Part shown: one piece after another, positions 47,300 to 56,310 of the stretch
Position numbering within the stretch: position 1 is the first letter of the stretch
Layout: each line of letters starts with the position of its first letter
Source: Orobanche coerulescens
Taxonomy: Eukaryota; Streptophyta; Magnoliopsida; Lamiales; Orobanchaceae
NCBI GenBank assembly: GCA_033398695.1
Contig: CM065802.1
Coordinates: 137,316,096 to 137,380,095 of the forward strand
DNA length: 64,000 bases
Direction of reading: 5' to 3'
Translations under genes and position numbers: made by a program
The notes under the pieces: generated by a model
The model's database searches: none
What the model saw: only the letters and a program-made list of their open reading frames with translations
What the model was told of the DNA's origin: nothing

Positions 47300-47600
47300 A
47301 ATCTAGTAAAACGAGAAAGCTACCTGATGATCAGATCAGACGAGCGAAGGAAGTTACCTAATGCAGACGAGGAAGAGCTACCTGAAGCAGTCAAGGAGGA
47401 TCCACCTGATCAGAGCAGACAATCATTCTACTTGAGCAGATCAGAAGAGAAGACGAAGGACAGACGAAGCTGACCTCAGGAAATACATCCTACTTGATGC
47501 AGAAAGCTAATTGATGCAGATCAGACAAGGAAAAGTTAGCTATCCCACAGGCGACACAATCTACCTGATGCAGAGCAGTCAAACGGCCAACCAGCAAAGT
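47300..47600 (+). repeat. Degenerate CTACCTGATGCAGA repeats
   Basis: Irregular repeats of 30-50 bp built on CTACYTGATGCAGA and CAGACGA between RNase H and ORF3. No ORF is supported. Confidence 0.6.
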
Positions 47601-47904
47601 TTTCTTATCCCAGACCTACTCTTGAATATTATATTATTATTTATTTACATGTGGCAAATACATGTTCAACGACCGCCACTATGTCCAATTAAAAATACAA
47701 TCGTCATTTTTTTTCAAATTCTCAAAAGTTGAACCGCCGCTTAAATTAATTATTATTAAACTCAAAATGTCTTTTCAAATGGCTATTTAAGTAAAATCAT
47801 TTTTCAGAAACTTTATTATCTTCAAACTCGAGAAACCCTAATTTTCTAAAGCAGAAAATCCTTTGAATCTTCAATACACTCGGCGAGAAATTTTATTTGC
47901 AGAA

Positions 47905-49500
47905 ATGGAAACCTATTTTGAAGGAGTCAACCTCAAGCTTCTGAAGGACCATATTATATTCAGTCTGGTGGTCGATTTTGAAAGCTTGCTCGAGGCGAAT
48001 CTGGACACAGATATGCACTACATCATCCGCTTGATGAAGATAAATGGGATCTACCCATTTTTGGATATTAACCCCAAGGTTCTATACAAGGAAGCTGTCA
48101 TTTCTTTTTTCAAGGAAGCAGAAGTCACGGAATCGGGAATCAAGAGCTCGATTTTTGGAGAAGAGGTGACGATTTCTTCCCAGACAGTAACGGAGGCGTT
48201 CAGAATGAAATCAAGGGGCATAGCTGTTGAAGCCCTCAAGCAAAATGCCGTAGAGACCTCGTATGGAATCAAATTACCGGAACAGCCGTCCAAGCTGAAA
48301 CTGACGGTAAAGAGAGGCGACTTGAAGAAAGAGTATCGATATGTGTTGGACATCACAAATAAAATCGTGATGGGGATGGCAGGCAGCTATGACCAGCTGT
48401 CATCTGCCAAGTTCATGGTGCTGGGAGCCCTTCACCAGCCTGAGAGGATTGACTGGGCTGACTACATATACAGACAATTAGTCCATGAGATCAATAAAGT
48501 TCAGTGGATAGAAGATGAGAAGAAATTCAAGACCAAGCTGGCTTTTGGAACGCATATCAACTGGATCTTGGAATTCCTTGGGAAGGCGAAAGGGACTACA
48601 GACCCCTTTCACGTCAACAAGAGACTTAGTCATCTGGACCAAGAAACATTGAAGAAACTGGGAGCCGAGAGGAAGGCTGCTCAACTATTGAAAGGTATTT
48701 CAAGTGGACCTCCCTCCTACAGAGGGCCTTCGGATTCAGACGAAGACCACTCTGATGCCGCAGACTTTCATGCAGGACAGAAGTCACCTGCAGCCCGCAA
48801 GTCACCTGCAGATAAGGATCCATCTCAGACAGTGACTTCGGACTCAGATAATACTCTTCTAGCTCTGAGATTCAAGAGGAAAGTGGCAATTGCAGAGGAG
48901 GTAGTTCATGTCACGTCATCACCTGATCATTCACCAAAAAGGGCTAGACGCCTTGATTTTGAAGATGCAGAGCAGCTCCCCCACTCACCTGCACCTGAGC
49001 CATCCGAAGTATCTGCAGCTCAGATGCAGATAGTAACAACACCTGCACCTGCTCTTGTCCCTGTTGAAGAGGATCAGCCTGATCACCCAAACCTGATGGC
49101 TGACATCATTCCTCTGCTGACTCTTCCAAGTATGACCGAAGAGGAAGAGGCAGACCTGATTATCAACATCCCTGAAGCAGGTTACTCCCTAAATCTTCTA
49201 GAGAACAACCCTTTGGAGCTATCAGTAGATCAACTACACCTGGTAAAACACCACTCTCTCAAAGTCTCATTTATCAATGTGTTTGAGGAATGGAAGAATT
49301 TAAAATCTCTTTCATTTACTCAACTTCAAATGTATGTTGAGAAGAGTAGGTGGGAATATCTCCAGGCTACAGAGCAAGTTCTCATGAGTTTTTGTCATGA
49401 AACAAATGTAATTTTAATGCTCCAGGAGAATTGGTTCTTGTCTAAATTCAAAACTAACATGGACCAGTTCGTCCTTCTTGTAATGGAGGGTGTATTATAA
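47905..49500 (+). CDS. Sirevirus third ORF (env-like position), N-terminal part
   Basis: I take ATG 47905 (METYFEG); the frame is open for 15 codons upstream without an ATG. About 530 codons lie between pol and the 3' LTR, where some Sireviruses carry an extra ORF. Residues 1-220 are a well-ordered domain (IIRLMKINGIYPFLDINPKVLYKEAVISFF, EEVTISSQTVTEAFRM, GMAGSYDQLSSAKFMVLGALHQP) resembling a putative plant transposon-associated protein domain; this identification is tentative. The middle is S/P/D-rich with a basic SPKRARRLDF patch. The end (VDQLHLVKHHSLKVSFINVFEEW) may be helical. No signal peptide or membrane segment is evident, so an envelope role is not supported. TAA at 49498 is followed by continuing homologous sequence in other frames. 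Confidence 0.7.
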   Translation: METYFEGVNLKLLKDHIIFSLVVDFESLLEANLDTDMHYIIRLMKINGIYPFLDINPKVLYKEAVISFFKEAEVTESGIKSSIFGEEVTISSQTVTEAFRMKSRGIAVEALKQNAVETSYGIKLPEQPSKLKLTVKRGDLKKEYRYVLDITNKIVMGMAGSYDQLSSAKFMVLGALHQPERIDWADYIYRQLVHEINKVQWIEDEKKFKTKLAFGTHINWILEFLGKAKGTTDPFHVNKRLSHLDQETLKKLGAERKAAQLLKGISSGPPSYRGPSDSDEDHSDAADFHAGQKSPAARKSPADKDPSQTVTSDSDNTLLALRFKRKVAIAEEVVHVTSSPDHSPKRARRLDFEDAEQLPHSPAPEPSEVSAAQMQIVTTPAPALVPVEEDQPDHPNLMADIIPLLTLPSMTEEEEADLIINIPEAGYSLNLLENNPLELSVDQLHLVKHHSLKVSFINVFEEWKNLKSLSFTQLQMYVEKSRWEYLQATEQVLMSFCHETNVILMLQENWFLSKFKTNMDQFVLLVMEGVL

Positions 49501-50604
49501 GAGAAGAAGAGGAAGAAAGTGTGGAATAAGCAAACGTAGATGGAGAAGAGGTTGAAGAAGAGGAAGAAAAAGAAAAAGAAGAGGAGGAAGAAAAAGCAGA
49601 TGAGGAGAAAGAAAAAAAAAAGAGAAAGATGATGATGATGATGAAGAAAAAGAGGAAGAGAAGAAGGAGGATGCCGAAGATGAAGATGATACAGATAAGC
49701 CTGGGGCACCTGGTCAAGACCCCAGCTCAGATCAGTTAGAAGAAGAAGATGATAGATCGGGGACACCTGATAAAACCCCATCTGATCAGCTCCTGTAGAT
49801 AGGATTCTGCAGACAGACAGGTCGACCGCCAAGCGACCTGCAGATATGGAAGGCTCTGGAGATCACTCCCCCTCAGTCAACATCTATCTCATCTGAGATG
49901 GCTGACCGGATCAAGTGCATAGTTGAAGAGACAGTTGGCAATCTCATAGCCACTGAGATCAAACCTGACCTCCAAACCCTTAATACGAAAATGGACACAT
50001 TAATACAGAAGAGTGTCCCTCCATCACCTCCTACCAATTCCAGAATGCCTCTAGGCATGTCTGATTGGATGTCTAGAGTGGAACAATGATTAACCATTAC
50101 AGGCGTCTTTGGCAAAAAGGGGGAAGAGAGAGGAAAGGGGGAAGTAAGAGATCAGGGGGAAGAAAAGCTGCAAGAACAAATACAACCCATCAGGAAAGAA
50201 GAATATGCTGCTGAGGAAGTCAAAAAGGAGCTGAGGACCAAAATAAGGAATGACCTCCCTCTGATTCAAGCTGGGACGAACAATCTGAAAAGAAAAGAGT
50301 TGACTGCTCCTGGTCGTATTGATGACCAACCTGCAGCTAAGAGGAGGAGAACCAGAGTAGGGGATGAGCAGAGATATGAATGGGAAGGCAAAGAACTTTG
50401 GTACGTTGATGAGTTTTTACCTACTGAATATTTTCCAGTTTGGGGAGAGGCAAGAAAGCAGTTCATAGAGAAGTATTGTCTCTGGGAGTTACTCCAGGAT
50501 AAAGGCTGCTCCCCACAGCAGACGTACATCAACTACATGGACTCAACATGGCCAAATCTCTGGGCCATCCAAATAAAATATGCAAAGGAATGGGATGTCT
50601 ACCC
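49501..50604 (+). pseudogene. Sirevirus ORF3, acidic tract and C-terminal domain
   Basis: 49501-49690 is a GAA/GAG-rich tract encoding Glu/Asp/Lys runs. A coiled-coil-like segment follows (MADRIKCIVEETVGNLIATEIKPDLQTLNTKMDTLIQKS, 49898) and MPLGMSDWMSRVEQ before a TGA. Frame 50300-50604 then gives KRRRTRVGDEQRYEWEGKELWYVDEFLPTEYFPVWGEARKQFIEKYCLWELLQDKG. The Tat solo LTR interrupts it at TACCC, and the final segment is at 52461-52713. Much of this part is repeated at 50745-51313. Function unknown. Confidence 0.72.
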
Positions 50605-51453
50605 TGTTGTGTCAAGAATTAACACCTTCCGACTGGCGATCGCCTAGGAGGTCGGGCGACCGAATCGCTGCCGAGCGTCCGAGGAAGAACCGCCGACCAG
50701 CGACCAGGCGACCTAGCCTTAGCCCGGCAGACAAGCATGAATCGCCTCCTACCAATTCCAGAATGCCTCTAGGCATGTCTGATTGGATGTCTAGAGTGGA
50801 ACAGCAGTTAACCATTCTGGCTGATGCTGGCAAAAAGGGGGAAGAGAGAGGAAAGGGGGAAGTAAGAGATCAGGGGGAAGAAAAGCTGCAAGAACAAATA
50901 CAACCCATCAGGAAAGAAGAATATGCTGCTGAGGAAGTCAAAAAGGAGCTGAGGACCAAAATAAGGAATGACCTCCCTCTGATTCAAGCTGGGACGAACA
51001 ATCTGAAAAGAAAAGAGTTGACTGCTCCTGGTCCTATTGATGACCAACCTGCAGCTAAGAGGAGGAGAACCAGAGTAGGGGATGAGCAGAGATATGAATG
51101 GGAAGGCAAAGAACTTTGGTACGTTGATGAGTTTTTACCTCGAATATTTTCCATTTGGGGAGAGGCAAGAAGCGATTCATAGAGAAGTATTGTCTGGGAG
51201 TTACTCAGGATAAAGTGCTCCCACAAAGCAGACGTACATCAACTACATGGACTCAACATGGCCAAATCTCTGGGCCATCCAAATAAAATATGCAAAGGAA
51301 TGGGATGTCTACCTGTTGTGTCAAGAATTAACACCTTCCGATCGGCGATCGCTAGGAGGTCGGGCGACCGAATCGCCGCCGAGCGTCCGAGGAAGAACCG
51401 CCGACCGGCTGACGGCGACCTAGCCTTAGCCAGCAGACAAGCATGAATCGCCT
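50027..51453. repeat. 718-bp tandem duplication spanning Sirevirus ORF3 and the Tat LTR edge
   Basis: Copy 1 is 50027-50744 and copy 2 is 50745-51453. Each holds about 578 bp of ORF3 followed by the first about 140 bp of the Tat LTR. The junction GAATCGCCT|CCTACCAATTCC shares CCT with both source edges, so it looks like a short-homology event after the LTR had inserted. The copies are nearly identical except for clustered differences at CAG, CTG and CCGG. Confidence 0.93.
50605..50747 (+). repeat. Duplicated 5' fragment of the Tat solo LTR
   Basis: TGTTGTGTCAAGAATTAACA to GAATCGCCT, equal to the first 140 bp of the LTR at 51314. It is preceded by the true target copy TACCC (50600-50604). Confidence 0.9.
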
Positions 51454-52455
51454 ACCGAAGGTCCCGTGACAAGTCCGGTGCCGAGCGATCGACCTCGAAT
51501 ACGATCGCCTCTTGGTACTCGGCGACCGACTGGCGACCGACTTATGGAGTCATCTCTCGGCTTTGCCGACCGACCCTTGGTGACCGACCATTGCCGACCT
51601 TGATGGCGGCGAGAACGATCCTCGGTGTCCGGCTAGAGACGACCGCATCATGACGATCTGGGCGATGGCCATCCATCGGCCAAGGCGAGCAAAGCAGGGC
51701 GGCACCACGTGCGAGATCCACAAAAGCGGCCCGACAAACACGTCACCTACCTCACCTACCAACAGGCCTGTGCTGCGAAAGGAGCCGACGGACAAGGCGG
51801 TGACCACGGCTGTCACCTACCTTTCCTATCGACAAAGTCCGCCGAAAGTAACAAAGTGGGACCTCTGTGTGATACTTCCGGACGCGTGCGGCTCCTCATT
51901 GGGCCACTCGGTGGCCGCCACTGGATCTCTGGACTTTTGGCAGGCAGCCCATGTGACCTTTAGGACGATCGCCCCATTACATTAATGGCCGAAAGGCGAT
52001 CGCCCACTAGGGGACAAGGCACCTCAACCCCTATATAAAGAGGGCAGCCTGCACTTGGATAAAGACTCTGGCATTCTCGCATTTCACACCATACAGAAGC
52101 AAAATACTTACACTTGGCTAACATCCAACTCTTGGCAACAGCCATCTTTCGGTCTTACTTCTCCCGGCCTATCTCCTCCAGCAGATTATCGGCGGGGACG
52201 AAGAACACCAAGCTTCGCTCAAGAGCCGGATTAACAGAGTCTTTTTACACTCATTGTATTTAGATTTATCTCATTAATACTTGTATCCACGAATATTCGT
52301 ATTAATAACATCTCGCGAGAGCATTCAAGCCCGGGCCTAACAAACCCGGCAAATCTTGTATTATTTATCTACTCTCGGAAGTGCTCCCGCAATTGTTGTT
52401 TGTTGTCCGTATTCCAGCAGTATTAATCTTCGGATAAATATTTTGGGCAACAACA
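51314..52455 (+). mobile_element. Solo LTR of the Tat family, in Sirevirus ORF3
   Basis: About 1142 bp, TGTTGTGTCAAG to GGGCAACAACA. The target duplication is TACCC: left copy 50600-50604 (and TACC at 51310-51313 in the duplicated copy), right copy 52456-52460. It is related to the LTR at 4433-5359. Repeated CGATCG/CGACCG motifs run from 51350 to 52010, then a TATA box at 52031. Its insertion cuts ORF3; the ORFs inside it are not genes. Confidence 0.93.
52031..52040 (+). promoter_or_regulatory. TATA box of the Tat solo LTR
   Basis: CTATATAAAG, about 30-45 bp after the last GGCGATCGCC palindrome and before the conserved U5 block. Confidence 0.7.
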
Positions 52456-52460
52456 TACCC

Positions 52461-52713
52461 CATGATCCCTTTGTTCAGACCTAAAGAACCTCCTACCTTG
52501 ATGAATAATGAGTTGGATGAGCTGGCCCTGCAGAATGAGATTAGGAAGCTATGTGTAGAACACAACTTCTCATCTGCAGAGGAGCAAGAGTTTGCCTCTC
52601 TAGTCATTAAGAGAAAGTATGGCCTAGCACTTGTCAACAAGAGACCTATTGGTGCAAAAATGTTTAGGCCTCCCAAGCAGCCTGTCAGAAGAGGCAGAGG
52701 AAGAGGTAGATAG
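52461..52713 (+). pseudogene. Sirevirus ORF3, C-terminal end
   Basis: It continues ORF3 after the solo LTR: PLFRPKEPPTLMNNELDELALQNEIRKLCVEHNFSSAEEQEFASLVIKRKYGLALVNKRP, ending in a basic RRGRGRGR tail and TAG at 52711. About 83 codons from ATG 52462. It is separated from its N-terminal part by 1.8 kb of inserted and duplicated DNA. Confidence 0.75.
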
Positions 52714-52980
52714 GAGTTTGTAGTTTACTTGTATTTTACTGTTTTGGAATTTACTTGTAAACTTTGCATTACTTGTAAAAAATTTCTGTATTTTGTTCAT
52801 TCAAAAAGCACTGTACTTGTAAACATCTCTGAAAGTTTTTATAACAGTCATTTGAATGACAACCACTAGTTGTCTCAAAACAAGACTGAGTTCGATTTGT
52901 CTTGCACTTGATCATGTGCAGACTTGTTCTACATTTGAATATTTTGTTTAAATTTTGCCATCATCAAAATAGGGGGAATT
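52714..52980 (+). other. Sirevirus 3' UTR and polypurine tract
   Basis: Non-coding, with several TTACTTGTA repeats. It ends in AAAATAGGGGGAATT at the 3' LTR. CATCATCAAAAT (52959-52970) is the exact complement of ATTTTGATGATG inside the LTR (53000-53011) and brackets the tract. Confidence 0.8.
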
Positions 52981-54650
52981 TATTAGGAATACTTATTAGA
53001 TTTTGATGATGTCATCACCGTATTTGATTATTCAAATGTATGTTTTAAGTACTTGGCAAAATGTAAAGAAGAACCAAATGAGTATCTTCTGTAGGACATA
53101 TTATGTATAGTTGAATACTTGGCAACATGTAAAGAAGAACCAAATGAGTATCTTCTGTAGGCAATGTAAGTTAGGCTAAAAATTGGCTAAGTATAAATCA
53201 CAGACAAGTTCAATATCAGACGAGTTTTGGTCAACAGATACATCAGAAAGGTTTGACCAAAACACTGCAGAAAAGCGAGTTGCAGACAAGTTTAATCAGA
53301 GAAATCTTGGTCAACTCAACTGTTCAGATAAGGTTGCCCATAGACGACTTATCATCAGACAACGTTCTGCAGAAATTGATTTATCAGAGAAGTCCTGGTC
53401 AAAATAATTATCAGAGAAGTTTTGACCAGATTGCGATCGGTGATCGACGAGTCGATAATCAAGTTTGACCATCAGATCAGATAAGTTCATCAGGTCAGAA
53501 GACTTCAAACATGGCATTAGATCAGAGAAGATTAGTCGGGACAGATAACTTCACCTTAGAGAAGTTACATCAGAGAAGTCCAACATCAGAGAAGGTTGAC
53601 TGCACATCAGACTGATTGACTAAAGAGTTCAGATAAGATCTGTCAAAGTAATCAGCCAAGTAATCCAGTCCACGTCAGCATATGTTGAAAAGTCAATAAT
53701 CACGGAAAGTCACATGCAGATGTAGAGAGACAGACTGGAGAGATTCCCGAAAAGCAAAGAATTAAATATTCATCGAGACCCACTCTGAAGACTTTAAGCA
53801 TATTATAATCTAAATATTCGGTTCTACAACGTGAAAGTCTTCACAAAGGTCGGAAGTGGATTAAAATAAGGGAATCTAGCCTTGCAACGTTCGGAAAGAA
53901 AAACAAAGAAGTCTATTTCTCCAACGGACGGATTTGTTACAGGAAATGCAACGGATATGAAGGAAGCTCAAGGATCGACATCTATATATACCTGAAGATT
54001 TGAATTGAGCAAAGTACGATGCGAACAACACTTACAAGCAAACAAAGTAATCAAAGCAATCAAAGCAAACAAAGCAAACAATAGCATCGTGAAGAGCAAG
54101 AGTTCAAAGTTCTTATACTAAGAAGCTCTTAGTTGGAGAAGACAACCACTTGTGTCTTTAAACCTGAGTTCGGGGTACTTCACTGGTTGAAGTTTGCGAG
54201 ACTGATAGGCATCCGAGGATTTTAGATCAAGAGGTGCTAGGCAGTCAAAGGAGTTGCAACGACGGGATTTCCACTGGCTGGAAGTTGTTGTAGATAGGAA
54301 GAATCACTGTAATATTTATCACTGATTGAGAATTATAGTGAATTCATCTCCAACTGGTTTGGAGAAAAGTGGATTAGTAGAGGATTACCCCACCTCTAAA
54401 ACCACTATAATTGCGTGCGTGTTTTACTGCTTTAAACATCATATTTACCTGCTGCATACATATTTATTGTTCTATTGTTTAGTTATCTGCTTACGTCATC
54501 CGCTGTGTCTTCCGCATATCTTGTCTACAGACGACTTCAAGTCATCTGTACTTATCACAGCTGAGAAACTCCTGATCCTTCGTGGAAAAAGAGTTTCAAT
54601 AAGTCTATTCACCCCCCTCTAGACTTATTCCTGACAACTTGTGACCTACA
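52981..54650 (+). repeat. Sirevirus 3' LTR
   Basis: 1670 bp, TATTAGGAATACTT to GTGACCTACA, followed by GCAAG. It holds a tandem unit of about 71 bp (AAGAAGAACCAAATGAGTAT, twice, 53060-53165), the TCAGAGAAGT/TTGACC cluster at 53190-53640 and a TATA-like box CTATATATACC at 53982-53992. Confidence 0.94.
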
Positions 54651-54655
54651 GCAAG

Positions 54656-55119
54656 TACATTAGTAATGACCGAAAATCGGTTGACCATGTTGGTGATGGA
54701 CTCGTTACCCTTTATCATGAATAGCTCGCAGTCATGGAGAAGCATATTGATCTTCGTCTCCTTGACTTGATTTGTGCCTTCGTGTGTGATTTCTAACATC
54801 TTCCAAATCTCTTTGGCGCTATCACAAGAAGATATCCGGTTGTGTTCTTCCGGATTTAAAACACAATATAATAATTGCGTAGCTTTGCAATTATAGTGAT
54901 CATTTTTCAATCGGAATCATCGTACTCTTCAAAACTTTTAAGCATACCGTCGGATTTGTTTGGAATTTTCGGACCAAGGCATATGACTTTCCATAATTCG
55001 ATATCATAAGCTCGAATGAAAATAGACATTTTCTTCTTCCAAGTCATGAAGTTAGATCCATCGAAAAATGAAGGTCGATTTAGAGCAAGACCTTTGACTG
55101 AGGCAATTTGAAACGCCAT
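54656..55119 (-). pseudogene. Element C gag, N-terminal part
   Basis: From Met 55119 on the minus strand: SVKGLALNRPSFFDGSNFMTWKKKMSIFIRAYDIELWKVICLGPKIP, the N-terminus of a copia gag. A shift at about 54905 leads to ATQLLYCVLNPEEHNRISSCDSAKEIWKMLEITHEGTNQVKETKINMLLHDCELF, the UBN2 domain. It is cut at GCAAG by the Sirevirus and continues at 25288. The PBS and 5' LTR follow directly upstream. The interrupted gag is the only gene of element C. Confidence 0.87.
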
Positions 55120-55165
55120 TTGGATCGACTTCTCCTCGGATGTTAAGTCGCTTCTAGGAGGTACT

Positions 55166-55177
55166 GCTCCGATACCA
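55166..55177 (-). other. Primer-binding site of element C
   Basis: TGGTATCGGAGC on the minus strand, next to the 5' LTR. It differs by one base from the standard copia site TGGTATCAGAGC. Confidence 0.85.
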
Positions 55178-55179
55178 AT

Positions 55180-56310
55180 TGTTGGAGCGATATTGGTCGG
55201 TATCTCCGTTTGGAGATACAGTTATAAAACTCTTTCGCGTTGCGGAAGTGATTTAAATAAAGGTGCGGAAAAAAAATCGACACATGATTTATAGAGGTTC
55301 GACCGAACGTGCCTACGTCCTCTCTCGGTATCTTTTTATATAGGCTAAAGATCAACCTTTGCACCTCTCTTCTATCGGTCGAGGGATAACCATTACAAAC
55401 TCATCTTCTATCGGTCCGAGTAAACTGTACAATCACTTGTCTTTTTGTCGGTCCAAGTTAAACCGTTTTCCTTTTATATTCGACAAGGAATCAACCAATC
55501 TAGCTTTCTATGGGTACTAGATAAACCTCACTCGGATATAGATTGCGATTCAAACAATGCCAGATCCTTGATCCTAAACATCGAATCCAATCTTATCCTT
55601 TCTTTTTCCTCTCATGTATGATTTCGTGTATGACACTGAATCACTTATCAATATAAGCTCAAGTACAACAACTAGAATGATTACAATGATATCTCAAGTA
55701 TGAATAATTTTCTAAAGGTTGTTGTATGGTTTGATACCAAATGGTTTGGTATTTATATCCATTTCATCCAACTAGCCGTTAGCTGCATTTGACTATTTGG
55801 CGTGCGCTAGCCCTCCTGCGTAGCATACGTTAAGCTCATTACGTACGTTATAGACACCTTGTAGCATACATTATCGTTGTCGCTTCATATTACGTACGTT
55901 AATCAGTCTCCGTAGTGTACGTTAACTATACGCTGTACCGTACGTTAACCTCATATAGCCGTTGCCTTCATTTGTCAAAGTATCCGTTGAGTGCTTGACT
56001 TTGACCCGGAATCTTCCAACGTTCATTTAATTTGAATTCTCATTACGTACGTAAACCTGTCTATGTTACGTACGTTAAATGGCCTTCGATAGCGTGCGCT
56101 ATGCAATGCACATAGCGTGCGTTAAGCTTGTCTATCTGCAGTCAGCTTTCACTCGTATGATCAGGTAACGCACATTATCTCCTCTGCGTTATGTACGTTA
56201 TACACTATCAGGTGACTTTGTCCAGCTTAAATGCCTTTGTTGTTTTGCTTTGTTTAACAACTAATCATCAAAACTCGATTAATGAATATTTAGAATAAAA
56301 TATTCCAACA
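55180..56310 (-). repeat. 5' LTR of element C
   Basis: 1131 bp, pairing with 22528-23716. CGTACG-type motifs lie at about 55800-56205. A TATA box GGATATAAATA (complement of 55750-55760) follows them on the minus strand. Confidence 0.92.
55800..56205 (-). repeat. CGTACG palindrome array in the element C 5' LTR
   Basis: TACGTACGTTA and its variants (ACCGTACGTTA, TAGTGTACGTTA). More are decayed than in the partner LTR, mainly by C/T and G/A changes at CpG. Confidence 0.82.

Larger units (their letters stand above)
25294..54650 (+). mobile_element. Sirevirus (Ty1/copia) with a third ORF, multiply interrupted
   Basis: The LTRs (25294-31177, split, and 52981-54650) start TGTTAGGAATACTTATTAG (TATTAGG in the 3' copy) and end GTGACCTACA. 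They are flanked by identical GCAAG duplications (25289-25293, 54651-54655). Internal order on the plus strand: tRNA-Met-type PBS, gag, protease-integrase-RT-RNase H (copia order), a large third ORF, polypurine tract, LTR. Insertions: a TR-GAG-like element in the 5' LTR, a large LTR element and a LINE in gag, and a Tat solo LTR in ORF3. It was inserted into gag of element C. Confidence 0.95.
22528..56310 (-). mobile_element. Element C: gag-only Sirevirus-like copia element, minus strand
   Basis: LTRs at 22528-23716 (3') and 55180-56310 (5') begin TGTTGGAATATTTT and end CCAACA on the minus strand. The flanks are AGGGG and AGGGA, a 5-bp duplication with one mismatch. On the minus strand there is a PBS TGGTATCGGAGC at the 5' LTR, a gag gene only, and a polypurine tract AAAAAGGGGGAGAT at the 3' LTR. 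No protease, integrase or RT is present, so it looks non-autonomous. It is inserted into RT motif B of the RT-like gene and is itself split by the Sirevirus at 25294-54650. Confidence 0.9.

Noticed and set aside
49395..49832. Minus-strand Phe/Leu/Ser-rich membrane protein
   Set aside because: It is the complement of the GAA/GAG-rich acidic tract of ORF3, so low complexity explains it.
51550..51985. ORFs within the Tat solo LTR on both strands
   Set aside because: They lie wholly inside an LTR U3 rich in CGATCG/CGACCG repeats and match nothing.
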